Origin: Bacteroidales bacterium
Lineage (GTDB): Bacteria > Bacteroidota > Bacteroidia > Bacteroidales > UBA932
NCBI GenBank assembly: GCA_016281435.1
Contig: JAEEIQ010000088.1
Coordinates: 1 to 53,261, forward strand
Reading direction: 5' to 3'
Length of the DNA: 53,261 nucleotides
Positions within the stretch are counted from its first letter, which is position 1, and each line of letters starts with the position of its first letter. Both the position numbers and the translations under genes were made by a program. The notes below the pieces were generated by a model. That model had not been told where the DNA came from. It was given only the letters and a program-made list of their open reading frames with translations, and did not search any database. This document shows, one piece after another, positions 36,442 through 45,255 of the stretch.

Positions 36442-37854
36442 ATGGAACAGAATAAGAAAAAGAATTCCACGGCTGCGGCCCCTGCCGCCAGCTCTGAAAG
36501 GAAGCTCAAGGTCCTCGGTGTAGGTATCGGAGGCCGCGGCTCAACCGTCATCCGCGAGGTTGCAAAGACCGAAGAGATCATCGGCCTGTGCGACATCGAC
36601 TGGAAGTATGCCGACAGGGTGTTCAAGGAATACCCCAATGCAAAGCGCTACAAGGACTGGAGGGTCATGTACAAGGAACTCCTCCCCGAAGCCGACGCCG
36701 TCATAGTCGCCACGGCCGACCATACGCATGCCATAATCGCCGCGAACGCCATAATCGCAGGCAAGCATGTCTATGTCGAGAAGCCAATGGCTTATTCCGT
36801 CTATGAATCCAGGCTTCTTGCGAAACTCGCCGCCAAGTACAAGGTGGCCACCCAGCAGGGCAACCAGGGAGCTTCCGGCGGCGGCGTCAGGAGGATGTGC
36901 TCCTGGATCTGGGCAGGCGAGATCGGAGAGGTCCGCAAGGTCGAGATCTACACTAACCGTCCCGTTTGGCCGCAGGGCCTGAACCGTCCCGAGGAGGAGC
37001 ATGTGATTCCTCCCACCATGGACTGGGACAACTTCATCGGACCGGCCCCCATGCGCCCGTTCAACCACCTCTATACCCCGTGGAACTTCCGCGGCTGGTG
37101 GGACTTCGGAACCGGAGCCCTCGGAGACATGGGCAACCACCTATTCCAGGTTGTCGTAAAGGCCCTCAACCTCGGCCATCCGACGAAGATCCAGGGCTCA
37201 AGCACCCTTCTGCTGAACGACTGCGCACCCTGCGCCGAGACCGTCCACTATACCTTCCCCGCCCGTGACAACATGCCCAAGGTCGCGATGCCCGAGCTGG
37301 AACTCATCTGGTACGACGGCGGCCTGATGCCTCCCCGTCCGGCTGACCTTCCCGACGGCAAGGAACTGCCCAGCGGAAGCGGCGTGATCTTCCACGGAAG
37401 CAAGGACACCCTCATCTGCTCGAGTTACGGCGGAACACCGTTCCTCGCCTCCGGCAGGAAGCCCAACACTCCCGAAGTGCTTCGCAAGGTCACCCTCGGC
37501 CACTATCTCGACTGGGTGCGCGCCTGCAAGGAGGATCCTTCCGTGAGGGTCCCCTCGATGGCCGACTTCGCCGAATCCGGTCCTCTCAACGAGATCATCG
37601 TCCTCGGCTGCGCGGCCATACGCCTGCAGGCCCTGAACCAGGAACTCGAATGGGACGGCGAGAACATGCGCTTCACGAACATCCCCGAAGGGGCGAAGAT
37701 CAAGACCTGCATCAAGGACGGCTTCGTCATCAACGAGGGACATCCTTCGTTCAAGAAGACATGGACCGATGAGGTGGACGCGAACGAGTTCGCCAAGGAA
37801 CTCATCAACCGTACGCCCCGTCCGGGCTGGGAACTCCCGCCCATGCCGGCTTAA
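36442..37854 (+). CDS. Gfo/Idh/MocA-family oxidoreductase, no export leader
   Basis: The 470 residues begin MEQNKKKNSTAAAP, a Lys/Ala-rich tail with no signal peptide or twin arginine, and then run nearly parallel to the enzyme at 34020: LGVGIGGRG, HVYVEKPM, GNQGASGGGVRRMCSWIW and GTGALGDMGNHLF with the Asp/His pair kept. I chose the ATG at 36442 because it is preceded by ACCAAT, the same context as the paralogue's ATG at 34020; an ATG at 36415 lies inside the previous gene. The likely reading is a cytoplasmic twin of an exported enzyme. The pocket differs (GDMGNH against GDMACH), so the substrates may differ too. Confidence 0.86.
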   Translation: MEQNKKKNSTAAAPAASSERKLKVLGVGIGGRGSTVIREVAKTEEIIGLCDIDWKYADRVFKEYPNAKRYKDWRVMYKELLPEADAVIVATADHTHAIIAANAIIAGKHVYVEKPMAYSVYESRLLAKLAAKYKVATQQGNQGASGGGVRRMCSWIWAGEIGEVRKVEIYTNRPVWPQGLNRPEEEHVIPPTMDWDNFIGPAPMRPFNHLYTPWNFRGWWDFGTGALGDMGNHLFQVVVKALNLGHPTKIQGSSTLLLNDCAPCAETVHYTFPARDNMPKVAMPELELIWYDGGLMPPRPADLPDGKELPSGSGVIFHGSKDTLICSSYGGTPFLASGRKPNTPEVLRKVTLGHYLDWVRACKEDPSVRVPSMADFAESGPLNEIIVLGCAAIRLQALNQELEWDGENMRFTNIPEGAKIKTCIKDGFVINEGHPSFKKTWTDEVDANEFAKELINRTPRPGWELPPMPA

Positions 37855-37860
37855 TCATAC

Positions 37861-39795
37861 ATGTATATGAAAAGACTGATCGGGACCATAGTCCTGACGG
37901 CAGCTCTCCTGCCGGCCTCGCTGAAGGCTCAGCCCGCGTGGCGGGTCTTCAGTGAGACTGCGGCGGGAGAAGTTGTCTCCCGGGGGTGGATGCGCGAGCT
38001 CCTCCAGGTACAGGCAGACGGGCTCAGTGGCCATATCGCCGTGGCCGGAAAACCTTTCGACAAGGTCGCCTGGGGAAGCCCGTCCCCGGGTAAAGAATGG
38101 GACAAATGGAGCTATTATGAGCAGACCGCCTACTGGGCGGACGGAAGCCTCCGGCTATCCTACCTTACGGGGAACGATGCCCTGAAAGCGTCGGTGCGCA
38201 AATGGATAGACGACGTCATCTCCAACCCCGCCCCGGACGGATATCTGGGGCCGGATATCGAGAACATGTGGCCGCACGTGGTGTTCTTCAGGGCCGTGCT
38301 CGAAGAATACCGCGCGACCTCAGACAAGAGGATCCTCGATGCCCTGGCGCGCCACTACAGGGATTCCGAGCGCTGCCGCGTCATCTTCAGCGGGAATGAA
38401 AAAGGGTTCGGCGGAAGGAATTTCCTCAACGTCGAAATCCTCTGCCGCCTGTATGAGATGACGGGAGACGCTTTCTTCCTGGACAAGGCTGAATCCACCT
38501 ATAAGGCAGCCTGTTCGAAGGGAGGCAACCTTTCGCTGGAGAACTACGCCTCAGACAAGGTCCCGGCAGGTCACTCGATAAGTTCAATAGAAGCCCTCAA
38601 GATTCCTGTCATACTTTACTGCGCGACAGGAAAGGAAGAGTATCTCGGGCCAGCCGTCAAAGGGCTCGAAAAAATGATAGCTTATCATGCCCTCGCCGAC
38701 GGGGTCCCCACCGGCAACGAACAGCACGACGGCAACAACCCGCGTGGTTTCCACGAAACCTGCGCCGTGAGCGATTTCCAGTGGACATTGGGCTGGTTCC
38801 TCGAGGCCACGGGAGATGTCCGCTGGGCCGATCAGATGGAAAGGGTCTGCTTCAATGCGGCGATGGGCGTGGTATCCAAGGATTTCCGCAGCCACCAATA
38901 CTACGGCAGCACGAACCAGGTCATAGCTTCCGACAAGTCCAGCCCGGCCGTTTTCACCGGCGGAGCCGACAGGGTGGCGTACAAGATCAACCATGTCCCC
39001 GCATGCTGCACGGGCAACGTATCGAGGATGATACCCCTTTTCTGCTCAAGGCAGTGGATGCGCCGGGGTGAAGACATTGTCGCAGCGTTGTACGCGCCTT
39101 CCGTGCTGAAGACAATGGTTTCCGGCAAGGAGGTGAGTGTGGAGCAGAAGACGGATTATCCCTTCGGAGAGACCGTCACGTTCACGGTCCGCACCAAAGG
39201 GAAACAACGCTTTTCCTTCTGGCTGCGCATTCCTTCCTGGTGCGAAGGCGCATCTGTTTCCATCAACGGGCAGCCCTCCGGGGCAGAGTGCAAGGCCGGA
39301 ACCTTCGTAGAACTTGACCGTACGTTCAAGGATGGCGACTGCATCATTCTCAGCCTTCCCATGGCCGTCCGCATGGTGAAGCGTCCCTTTGGCGGAGTCA
39401 GCGTCGAGAGGGGCCCCCTTCTCTTCTGCCTGCCGGTCAAGGAGAAGGAAAAAGTGACGGCGACCCGCCGGCACGGAGGAGAAGAATTCAAGTCGGTGCT
39501 GCTGACACCGGCTTCCAAATGGAATTACGCCCTGAGCGGGAAGGAAAACGCATCCTTCGTCGTTACGGATGACTTTTCTTCTCCGTGGGATATCGAAAAG
39601 ACCCCTGTCAGGCTTCGTCTGAAAGGGACGGAGGTGAAAAACTGGCAATTATACCGGGGCAATTTCTCCCCCGACCTCCCGTCAAGCATAACCCCGGGCG
39701 AAAGCGCAGAACTTGAGCTCGTTCCTTTCGGGACCACAAGGCTGCGCATATCAGTTTTCCCGGACATGGACACCATCCCCGCCACCGAATTCTAG
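37861..39795 (+). CDS. GH127-type (DUF1680) glycosidase
   Basis: The 644 residues start with a Sec signal peptide (to about LKAQ); the second ATG at 37867 is also possible. The family zinc/catalytic set is visible: Glu299 and Cys301 in HETCAVSDF, and Cys382-Cys383 in PACCTGNVSR. In the characterised beta-L-arabinofuranosidase HypBA1 the equivalent E-x-C and CC cysteines bind zinc and one of the paired cysteines is the nucleophile. Glu287 in GNEQHDG may be the acid/base. A beta-L-arabinofuranosidase or related pentosidase in the periplasm is the most likely role, though DUF1680 proteins are diverse. Confidence 0.85.
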   Translation: MYMKRLIGTIVLTAALLPASLKAQPAWRVFSETAAGEVVSRGWMRELLQVQADGLSGHIAVAGKPFDKVAWGSPSPGKEWDKWSYYEQTAYWADGSLRLSYLTGNDALKASVRKWIDDVISNPAPDGYLGPDIENMWPHVVFFRAVLEEYRATSDKRILDALARHYRDSERCRVIFSGNEKGFGGRNFLNVEILCRLYEMTGDAFFLDKAESTYKAACSKGGNLSLENYASDKVPAGHSISSIEALKIPVILYCATGKEEYLGPAVKGLEKMIAYHALADGVPTGNEQHDGNNPRGFHETCAVSDFQWTLGWFLEATGDVRWADQMERVCFNAAMGVVSKDFRSHQYYGSTNQVIASDKSSPAVFTGGADRVAYKINHVPACCTGNVSRMIPLFCSRQWMRRGEDIVAALYAPSVLKTMVSGKEVSVEQKTDYPFGETVTFTVRTKGKQRFSFWLRIPSWCEGASVSINGQPSGAECKAGTFVELDRTFKDGDCIILSLPMAVRMVKRPFGGVSVERGPLLFCLPVKEKEKVTATRRHGGEEFKSVLLTPASKWNYALSGKENASFVVTDDFSSPWDIEKTPVRLRLKGTEVKNWQLYRGNFSPDLPSSITPGESAELELVPFGTTRLRISVFPDMDTIPATEF

Positions 39796-39802
39796 AAGAA
39801 CA

Positions 39803-41626
39803 ATGAAAAAGAACCTCGTTCTCAGCATTCTGATCGTCATAGCCCTTCTCGCCGCCTGTACGCAGGAAGAACCGGAACCGACGCCCGCTCCTCAGCCGCC
39901 GGTGGAAACGGAGATTCCGGAAGAACCCGGGAATCCGGACGAGCCAGGGGAACCGGATACGCCGGGCAACCCGGAAGACCCAGAGAATCCCGAGAACCCG
40001 GAAAACCCCGATACGCCGGACAATCCTGACGAGCCCGAGAACCCGGAGAACCCCGATACGCCGGACAACCCTGAAGACCCAGAAAATCCCGAGAACCCGG
40101 ACACCCCGGACAATCCGGACAATCCTGACGAGCGCGAAAACCCGGAAAACCCCGACAATCCGGATACACCGGACACCCCCGATGAACCCACCGTGGATCC
40201 TCCGGTGGTGAGGCAATTCTATGCCGCAGCCCACGCTGAAGCCGGACTTCCCGTCCGCTGGACCGCCGGCGGGTCGGCATCCTTGTTCTGCTCGGCCGGG
40301 TCCAACATCCAGGTTGGCCTGACGGTTGAAGGACAGGATGAAGTCTCTTTCCGGATTGATGACGCCGCCTCCTTCCCGGACCGGGACGACTACATCGTTC
40401 TCTACCCGTACCAGAAAGACGCATCTTTCTCGTCGGGCGTGCTGGTCTGCGAATTCCCGGCGGTCCAGGAGCCGGACTTCCCCGGATTCTGCGTAGCCAG
40501 GGCGTCAGGGCAGGCCCCAGATGCCGTGGAACTCGAATTCCGCAACCTCTATTCCGTGCTGTCCGTGCCCGTAAAGGGAAAGGGGCAGAAAGTAAAGGCT
40601 CTGGAATTCCGAGGAAACAACAACGAGATAGTCGCCGGGCGCTGCGGAGTGTCCGACTTCAACCACCCCTTCACGGCCATGAACCTGATGGGAGGAAGCC
40701 ACACGCTGATCCTTAACCTTCCAGTCGCCGCGGAGATGAGCGCCGCACCGACGGTTTTCAAACTGGCCATTCCCTGCATCACCTTCTCCAAAGGCGTCAC
40801 CATCCGGGTCCTGACCGAGAATGCCGAAGACACGCAGGAATTCGAACTGCCCGACGTAGGCACATTCTCCTCTCCCCTGACAAGGAATGCGGAAACAGCA
40901 GTCTCTGCGCTGGAGCTCACCGGTGATGAACTCGAATGGAGTCCGGGATGCCTTCTCATAGACGAAAACGGATACCGGTTCTCAAACACCGACTCCGCGA
41001 ATCCAACCGAGCCTTACGGAATGTTGTTCCAGTTCGAGGCCGTGTATGGCATACCGGTGGCGATGGATACGGCGACGCCGGGAAGCGACGTCAAGGCCTC
41101 CGGCGGCACGGTGTGGAGATACAACGAAGAAACGGGGAAAGGCGAAACGCTGACGGCCGGAGCCTGGCTGGACCACGGCGCCCTCACCCAGGGAGACCTC
41201 TGCGCAAAGGTCCCGGTGTCGGACGGAGAGAACCGGTGGAGGATGCCAACCGAAGAAGAAGCTCTCTCCTGGACCCTCGTCAGCAGCAACAACACAGTGA
41301 CCCTTACCGGCTTCAGCAACCAGTCGGTGTATGCAGTGGTGCAGGCCGGTTCGCAGCAACTCCGCCTCTTCCCCAGCGGATATACGGTCTCGAAGGGAAC
41401 ATTGTCGTCTTCAGACTGGATAGGATTCTGGCTGCAGCCGGACGAAGACTACCTGGAAAAGGAAAGGACAAAGTTCATCCTCTTCAAACCCGCCGCCAGA
41501 TTCAATAGTTCCAACCCGAACATGTCCACCTGCGAGGCGACTTCTTACAAGATTGTGCCCAGTGGGGGAAAGTATCGCACTCCCGCCATGCAATACCGAT
41601 GCTGCCGCATTAAAAAAAGGAAGTAA
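39803..41626 (+). CDS. Repeat-bearing surface lipoprotein, fimbrillin/FISUMP-like
   Basis: The start is the ATG at 39803, giving a lipoprotein signal with lipobox LAAC and Cys19; the frame is open further upstream but only inside the previous gene. Residues about 37-129 are an acidic, proline-rich repeat built from NPEN, PDTP and PDNP units, probably a stiff stalk that lifts the rest off the membrane. The following domain resembles fimbrillin-like proteins (LYSVLSVPVKG, then KALEFRGNNNEIVAGR) and the C-terminus has ENGYRFSNTD and RWRMPTEEE, of FISUMP type. The layout matches the lipoprotein at 32424. The stop overlaps the next ATG as TAATG. Confidence 0.7.
   Translation: MKKNLVLSILIVIALLAACTQEEPEPTPAPQPPVETEIPEEPGNPDEPGEPDTPGNPEDPENPENPENPDTPDNPDEPENPENPDTPDNPEDPENPENPDTPDNPDNPDERENPENPDNPDTPDTPDEPTVDPPVVRQFYAAAHAEAGLPVRWTAGGSASLFCSAGSNIQVGLTVEGQDEVSFRIDDAASFPDRDDYIVLYPYQKDASFSSGVLVCEFPAVQEPDFPGFCVARASGQAPDAVELEFRNLYSVLSVPVKGKGQKVKALEFRGNNNEIVAGRCGVSDFNHPFTAMNLMGGSHTLILNLPVAAEMSAAPTVFKLAIPCITFSKGVTIRVLTENAEDTQEFELPDVGTFSSPLTRNAETAVSALELTGDELEWSPGCLLIDENGYRFSNTDSANPTEPYGMLFQFEAVYGIPVAMDTATPGSDVKASGGTVWRYNEETGKGETLTAGAWLDHGALTQGDLCAKVPVSDGENRWRMPTEEEALSWTLVSSNNTVTLTGFSNQSVYAVVQAGSQQLRLFPSGYTVSKGTLSSSDWIGFWLQPDEDYLEKERTKFILFKPAARFNSSNPNMSTCEATSYKIVPSGGKYRTPAMQYRCCRIKKRK
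39911..40189 (+). repeat. Coding repeat for a Pro/Glu/Asp/Asn-rich stalk
   Basis: About 93 codons repeat short units such as AACCCGGAG, GATACGCCGGAC and AATCCTGAC with many synonymous changes. The encoded segment is almost entirely Pro, Glu, Asp, Asn and Thr. Such tracts can change length by slippage or unequal crossing over. The opposite strand reads as a Ser-Gly-Leu repeat without a stop, which is only a mirror of this tract. Confidence 0.85.
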
Positions 41627-43380
41627 TGAAGAAACTGCCGGTACTGGGAATATTGCTGATGCTGGTCTGCTGCGTCAAATACCCGGGGGAAGTGCCTCCC
41701 GGGTCGGCGGAGCAGACGGCGGGGGCGGAACTGTCCCAGACGGAAACGCTTCTTCCCGATAATCCGGACCTCCCGGAAAAGCCATCCGGCGGGCCCGTTA
41801 TCGACACCCTGCATTTTATCCGGTATTCCGGGATTTCGGGCTTGGAACCCCATATGAAAAAAGCCTTTGCCGCAACGATCAGCAGCATACAGGGGCTTAT
41901 GAACAGGTTCGAGGGGAACGACGCAATCTTCATAAAGATGTCTAACGACCTGGACTGGAGCCAGGATCTGGCGGTATATGCAAACGCATTGAAATCCTGG
42001 GGGAACGACTATCGCGGCATGATAGCCGCCACGCTCCCTAAAGCCGGAACGAAGTATTATGTGCTGATGAAGGACTTCGGAACGACGGAGGACGACGACC
42101 TCATGCTGACGGTCGCGACTTCGTACGCCTCGGCGCACGGAGCATTCATCCTTACGGAAAGTCAGGAAAACGATCCCCTGTTCGAAGGGTACACCTGTGT
42201 CGCCGACACCAGGGACAAAACCATGCAGGACGTCTATGAGATGCTGCGGGACGGGTATTTCAACACCGACGGGGTCGTTTCAGTCAACAGAAGCCCCAAC
42301 CACAACGTGGATCTGTCGATATATCACCAATGGGCGTCCATAAGGAGCAGCGACGAAGAATTCACCGACAGGTTTTTCAGTCTGATAGACCCTGTTTCAA
42401 TCAGGATCAGCTACAACGGGCCCACCACGTACGAGGGCCTGAACGTACGTGCGTCCACCCGCCGGGACCTGTATGTCGTCGCGGCCGGACTGTGCTGCAA
42501 CATGTCCACGCATGAAAGGATCCCCCCTCCGTCGACGGACCTTTCCGTCAACACCAGGTCCTTCCCGACCGATTATGAGAGGAAGGACGTGCACCGCGTG
42601 ATGATACTTGTCAGCGACGGAGGGAACCTGGATTATTTCGAAGGGAAGTTCACCAACTGCTACAAGAGCCCGCATTACGGCGAGTTCCCCGTCAATTTCC
42701 AGATGACCCCGAGTCTCAAGCGCTTCAAGCCCATAGTGCACGACTGGTACATGAGGCACATGGCTTCGAACAGTTGCGTCGTGGCCTCGCTGTCGGGAGC
42801 CGGGGACATTTTCCCGTCCCTCATGACCGGAGATGAAGCGAGGGAAAAATACGGGCGCCTGACCTCCGAACTGCTGAACAAGGAAGGCCAGTCCATGACC
42901 GTGATCATGGACCGGAACGACATAATCAAGAACGACTGGAACAAGGTGCTCCGCTATAGCGCCCCCGTCGTGCGGCAGATCGAAGGTTGCCGCGGAGTCA
43001 TTTTCATGGGCTTCGCATTCTGGATGGACGGAGCCGGCGGCTTCATCGGGGATGTGCCGATGGTTGCATCCCGTTTCGGCTGCGGGGCCCGGGACGGAGA
43101 GATAATGGACCTGCCCGAAAACCCCAAGAGCCAGAGGAACGTCGCCGAGCAGGTCAAGCGGCTGCCCAAGGATGCCGAGGACCCGGACGGATACTCCGTG
43201 ATCATATTCAGTGCCAATCCCCCGGGCGACGTGGAGCCCAAGGGGGACATAATGGAGGACATGGCCGTCCTGGTCCGGTACCTTCAGGAGGACCCCGGCA
43301 TCGAAATAGTCAACGCACGTCAGTTTTTCGACCTGTACACTTACCATCTGAAAAACAGCGACAAAGTACCACATATATGA
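41626..43380 (+). CDS. GxGYxYP-like lipoprotein (diverged copy A)
   Basis: The 584 residues start with a lipoprotein signal (probable lipidated Cys at residue 15 or 16). The sequence follows the GxGYxYP protein at 17075: VSDGGNLDYF stands where that protein has MSDGDNMQWM, and GAGDIFP at residues 391-397 stands where it has GGGYYYP. It shares long blocks with the next gene, such as NMSTHER and SLKRFKPIVH. The changed motif (Tyr to Asp, Tyr to Phe) may mean a different substrate or loss of catalysis with binding kept. The start overlaps the previous stop by 1 bp and the stop overlaps the next start by 4 bp. Confidence 0.75.
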   Translation: MKKLPVLGILLMLVCCVKYPGEVPPGSAEQTAGAELSQTETLLPDNPDLPEKPSGGPVIDTLHFIRYSGISGLEPHMKKAFAATISSIQGLMNRFEGNDAIFIKMSNDLDWSQDLAVYANALKSWGNDYRGMIAATLPKAGTKYYVLMKDFGTTEDDDLMLTVATSYASAHGAFILTESQENDPLFEGYTCVADTRDKTMQDVYEMLRDGYFNTDGVVSVNRSPNHNVDLSIYHQWASIRSSDEEFTDRFFSLIDPVSIRISYNGPTTYEGLNVRASTRRDLYVVAAGLCCNMSTHERIPPPSTDLSVNTRSFPTDYERKDVHRVMILVSDGGNLDYFEGKFTNCYKSPHYGEFPVNFQMTPSLKRFKPIVHDWYMRHMASNSCVVASLSGAGDIFPSLMTGDEAREKYGRLTSELLNKEGQSMTVIMDRNDIIKNDWNKVLRYSAPVVRQIEGCRGVIFMGFAFWMDGAGGFIGDVPMVASRFGCGARDGEIMDLPENPKSQRNVAEQVKRLPKDAEDPDGYSVIIFSANPPGDVEPKGDIMEDMAVLVRYLQEDPGIEIVNARQFFDLYTYHLKNSDKVPHI

Positions 43381-45215
43381 GACGCCTTTCAAGATACCTG
43401 ACATTCGCCATCCTTCTCGCCGCGAGCGCGGCGTGCTCCGGCCTGGACGAGTCGATTCCCGTCCCTCCGCGAATGGTTTCAGGCCAAGAAGAAGGCCCCG
43501 TCATCCCGCAGGGAGCCATAGATACCCTGTTCTATGTCAAGTACAACCAGATCGGGGATTCCGACCACCGCAACGACTATCTGACGGCCACCGCCAGCAT
43601 GCAGGGCCTGCTCAACACCCTTCCATATGGCAATTCCATATACATCAAGTACTCGAGCGGATATGTCTGGAAAGACGACCTCGGCGCCGCAGTGGTCCTC
43701 GATGCCGGCAAGGACTACAGGATGGTCTTCCGCAGAGCGATGGCGGAGCTGAAAAAGAAGGCCGCCGTGAGCGGATATGTCCGCATGGCATCCCTTACCG
43801 GGGACACTGAGGCGGACAACGTCAATGCAAACATCGCGGCCTGCTACGCCGCATCTTTCGGGGCCGTGATCCTGACAGACCACGTTCTCGAGCAGGAAAG
43901 GGATATTTTCGGCGACCTCAGCATGGTTTATGACGCCGCCGGCAAGACCTATGACGACGTGTACGACTTCCTGATGGAGGACAAGAGCCGTTTCGCCCTT
44001 GACGGAATCGTCTCGGGAGGCGGCAGGAACGGAGTGAACATCGATATCGCCATACGCCACCGATGGATATCCCTCCGCACGGACGAGGACCATGACAGCA
44101 ACGCTGTGGAAACGACGAAGAAATTCTTCGCCCAGATAGAACCCTGCTCACCCCGCTTCACCTTCGAAGGTCCTTACACAGGGGATGGGCGCGAAGGAAA
44201 GAACGTCAAACTCAGTTCTTCCTACGACCTCTACTGCCTTCCAGGGGGCTGCACGAACCTGTCCACCCACGAGAGGGGCCCGGTCTTCTCCAACGACAAG
44301 GCCGTAAATGCGAGGGTGTTCCCTACGGAAGACTACAACGCGCCTAAGCATTCGGTCGCGATAATCCTCAGCGACGGGGACAACCTCGCCTACTTCGAAG
44401 AAGGCAAGTTCATGAAGTTCTACAGAGACCCCCTTTACGGAACTTTCCCCTTGAGCATCACGATGTCCGGAAGCCTCAAGCGTTACCGCCCTGCCGTCCA
44501 TAACTGGTTCTATACCCACACGCATGCCTTGTGCTCCATAGGCTGTTCACTGACCGGGCTCGGATACATATTCCCGGCGAGCATGAGCGCGGAGGGGAAA
44601 AGGAAATACGGCGCGATGACGGCAGAGGAGATGAACGGAGAAGGGCAGAGGATCCTTGCCATAATGGACCGTTTCCTCGACGAGACGTGGAACATCAACA
44701 CGACCACCTGGCAGAAGGTGGTGGATTCGTCAAGACCCATAATCGAACAGCTTAAGGACTGCGACGGGGTGATATACTTCAACCACGGTCAATATGACAA
44801 CGTGTTCGACAACATGCGTGCGCGCTGCACTTGGATAGGAGACATACCCTTCGTGGGCGCACGTTTCGAATGCAGCTTTGTCAAGAGCGGCCAGACAAAG
44901 ACCCTCGACGGGGGATCCGTAGTCGACCTGTATTATCCCATGGACTACAACAGCGGCAAGAAGCATTCCCTGCAGGAGTGCGCCGAGATGATAGCGAACT
45001 GCTCGCAGGACCCTTCAAACCCGGATGCCTATTCGCTGGTCATGGTAAACGTGAATTCGACCGGTCATTACATGACGGACGGCACGGTATCGCCGGACAC
45101 CATGGGGGATGTCGCAATCCTTGTCAACAGACTTCAGGCCATACCCGGAGTGGAACTGGTGAACATCAACACCTTTTTTGACAGATACAACAAATGCGTC
45201 GACAGGAACAAGTAA
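43377..45215 (+). CDS. GxGYxYP-like lipoprotein (diverged copy B)
   Basis: The ATG at 43377 overlaps the previous stop as ATGA and gives a lipoprotein signal (MRRLSRY, lipobox ASAAC, Cys20). The 612 residues align with copy A throughout. LSDGDNLAYFEEGKF keeps the Asp that copy A has lost in VSDGGN, and the signature is GLGYIFP at residues 394-400, closer to GxGYxYP than that of copy A. It ends the 28-kb train; its TAA is the first three bases of an 11-bp inverted repeat that reaches the regulator's ATG. Role is inferred as a surface or periplasmic glycan-acting or glycan-binding protein. Confidence 0.75.
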   Translation: MRRLSRYLTFAILLAASAACSGLDESIPVPPRMVSGQEEGPVIPQGAIDTLFYVKYNQIGDSDHRNDYLTATASMQGLLNTLPYGNSIYIKYSSGYVWKDDLGAAVVLDAGKDYRMVFRRAMAELKKKAAVSGYVRMASLTGDTEADNVNANIAACYAASFGAVILTDHVLEQERDIFGDLSMVYDAAGKTYDDVYDFLMEDKSRFALDGIVSGGGRNGVNIDIAIRHRWISLRTDEDHDSNAVETTKKFFAQIEPCSPRFTFEGPYTGDGREGKNVKLSSSYDLYCLPGGCTNLSTHERGPVFSNDKAVNARVFPTEDYNAPKHSVAIILSDGDNLAYFEEGKFMKFYRDPLYGTFPLSITMSGSLKRYRPAVHNWFYTHTHALCSIGCSLTGLGYIFPASMSAEGKRKYGAMTAEEMNGEGQRILAIMDRFLDETWNINTTTWQKVVDSSRPIIEQLKDCDGVIYFNHGQYDNVFDNMRARCTWIGDIPFVGARFECSFVKSGQTKTLDGGSVVDLYYPMDYNSGKKHSLQECAEMIANCSQDPSNPDAYSLVMVNVNSTGHYMTDGTVSPDTMGDVAILVNRLQAIPGVELVNINTFFDRYNKCVDRNK

Positions 45216-45255
45216 TCAATAATAAAATTATTATATATTTGTAAATTATTGATTA
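45213..45255. promoter_or_regulatory. 11-bp inverted repeat in the regulator leader (candidate autoregulatory site)
   Basis: TAATCAATAAT (45213-45223) and ATTATTGATTA (45245-45255) are perfect reverse complements with a 21-nt spacer. The left arm starts with the stop codon of the previous gene and the right arm ends on the A of the regulator's ATG. The pair brackets a -7-like TATATTTG. The core TAATCA...TGATTA is shared with the inverted repeat at 16973-17000. It could be a binding site or an RNA hairpin that hides the start codon. Confidence 0.5.
45234..45241 (+). promoter_or_regulatory. Possible -7 box for the regulator gene
   Basis: TATATTTG matches the Bacteroidetes -7 consensus TAnnTTTG exactly and lies 13 nt ahead of the ATG at 45255, which would give a very short leader. 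No TTTG or TTG is visible 19 to 21 nt upstream, so the match may be chance in an AT-rich gap. Confidence 0.35.

Noticed and set aside
39892..40191. 99-codon Ser-Gly-Leu repeat protein on the minus strand
   Set aside because: It is the mirror of the Pro/Glu/Asp/Asn repeat tract in the lipoprotein at 39803, which has a signal peptide and downstream domains.
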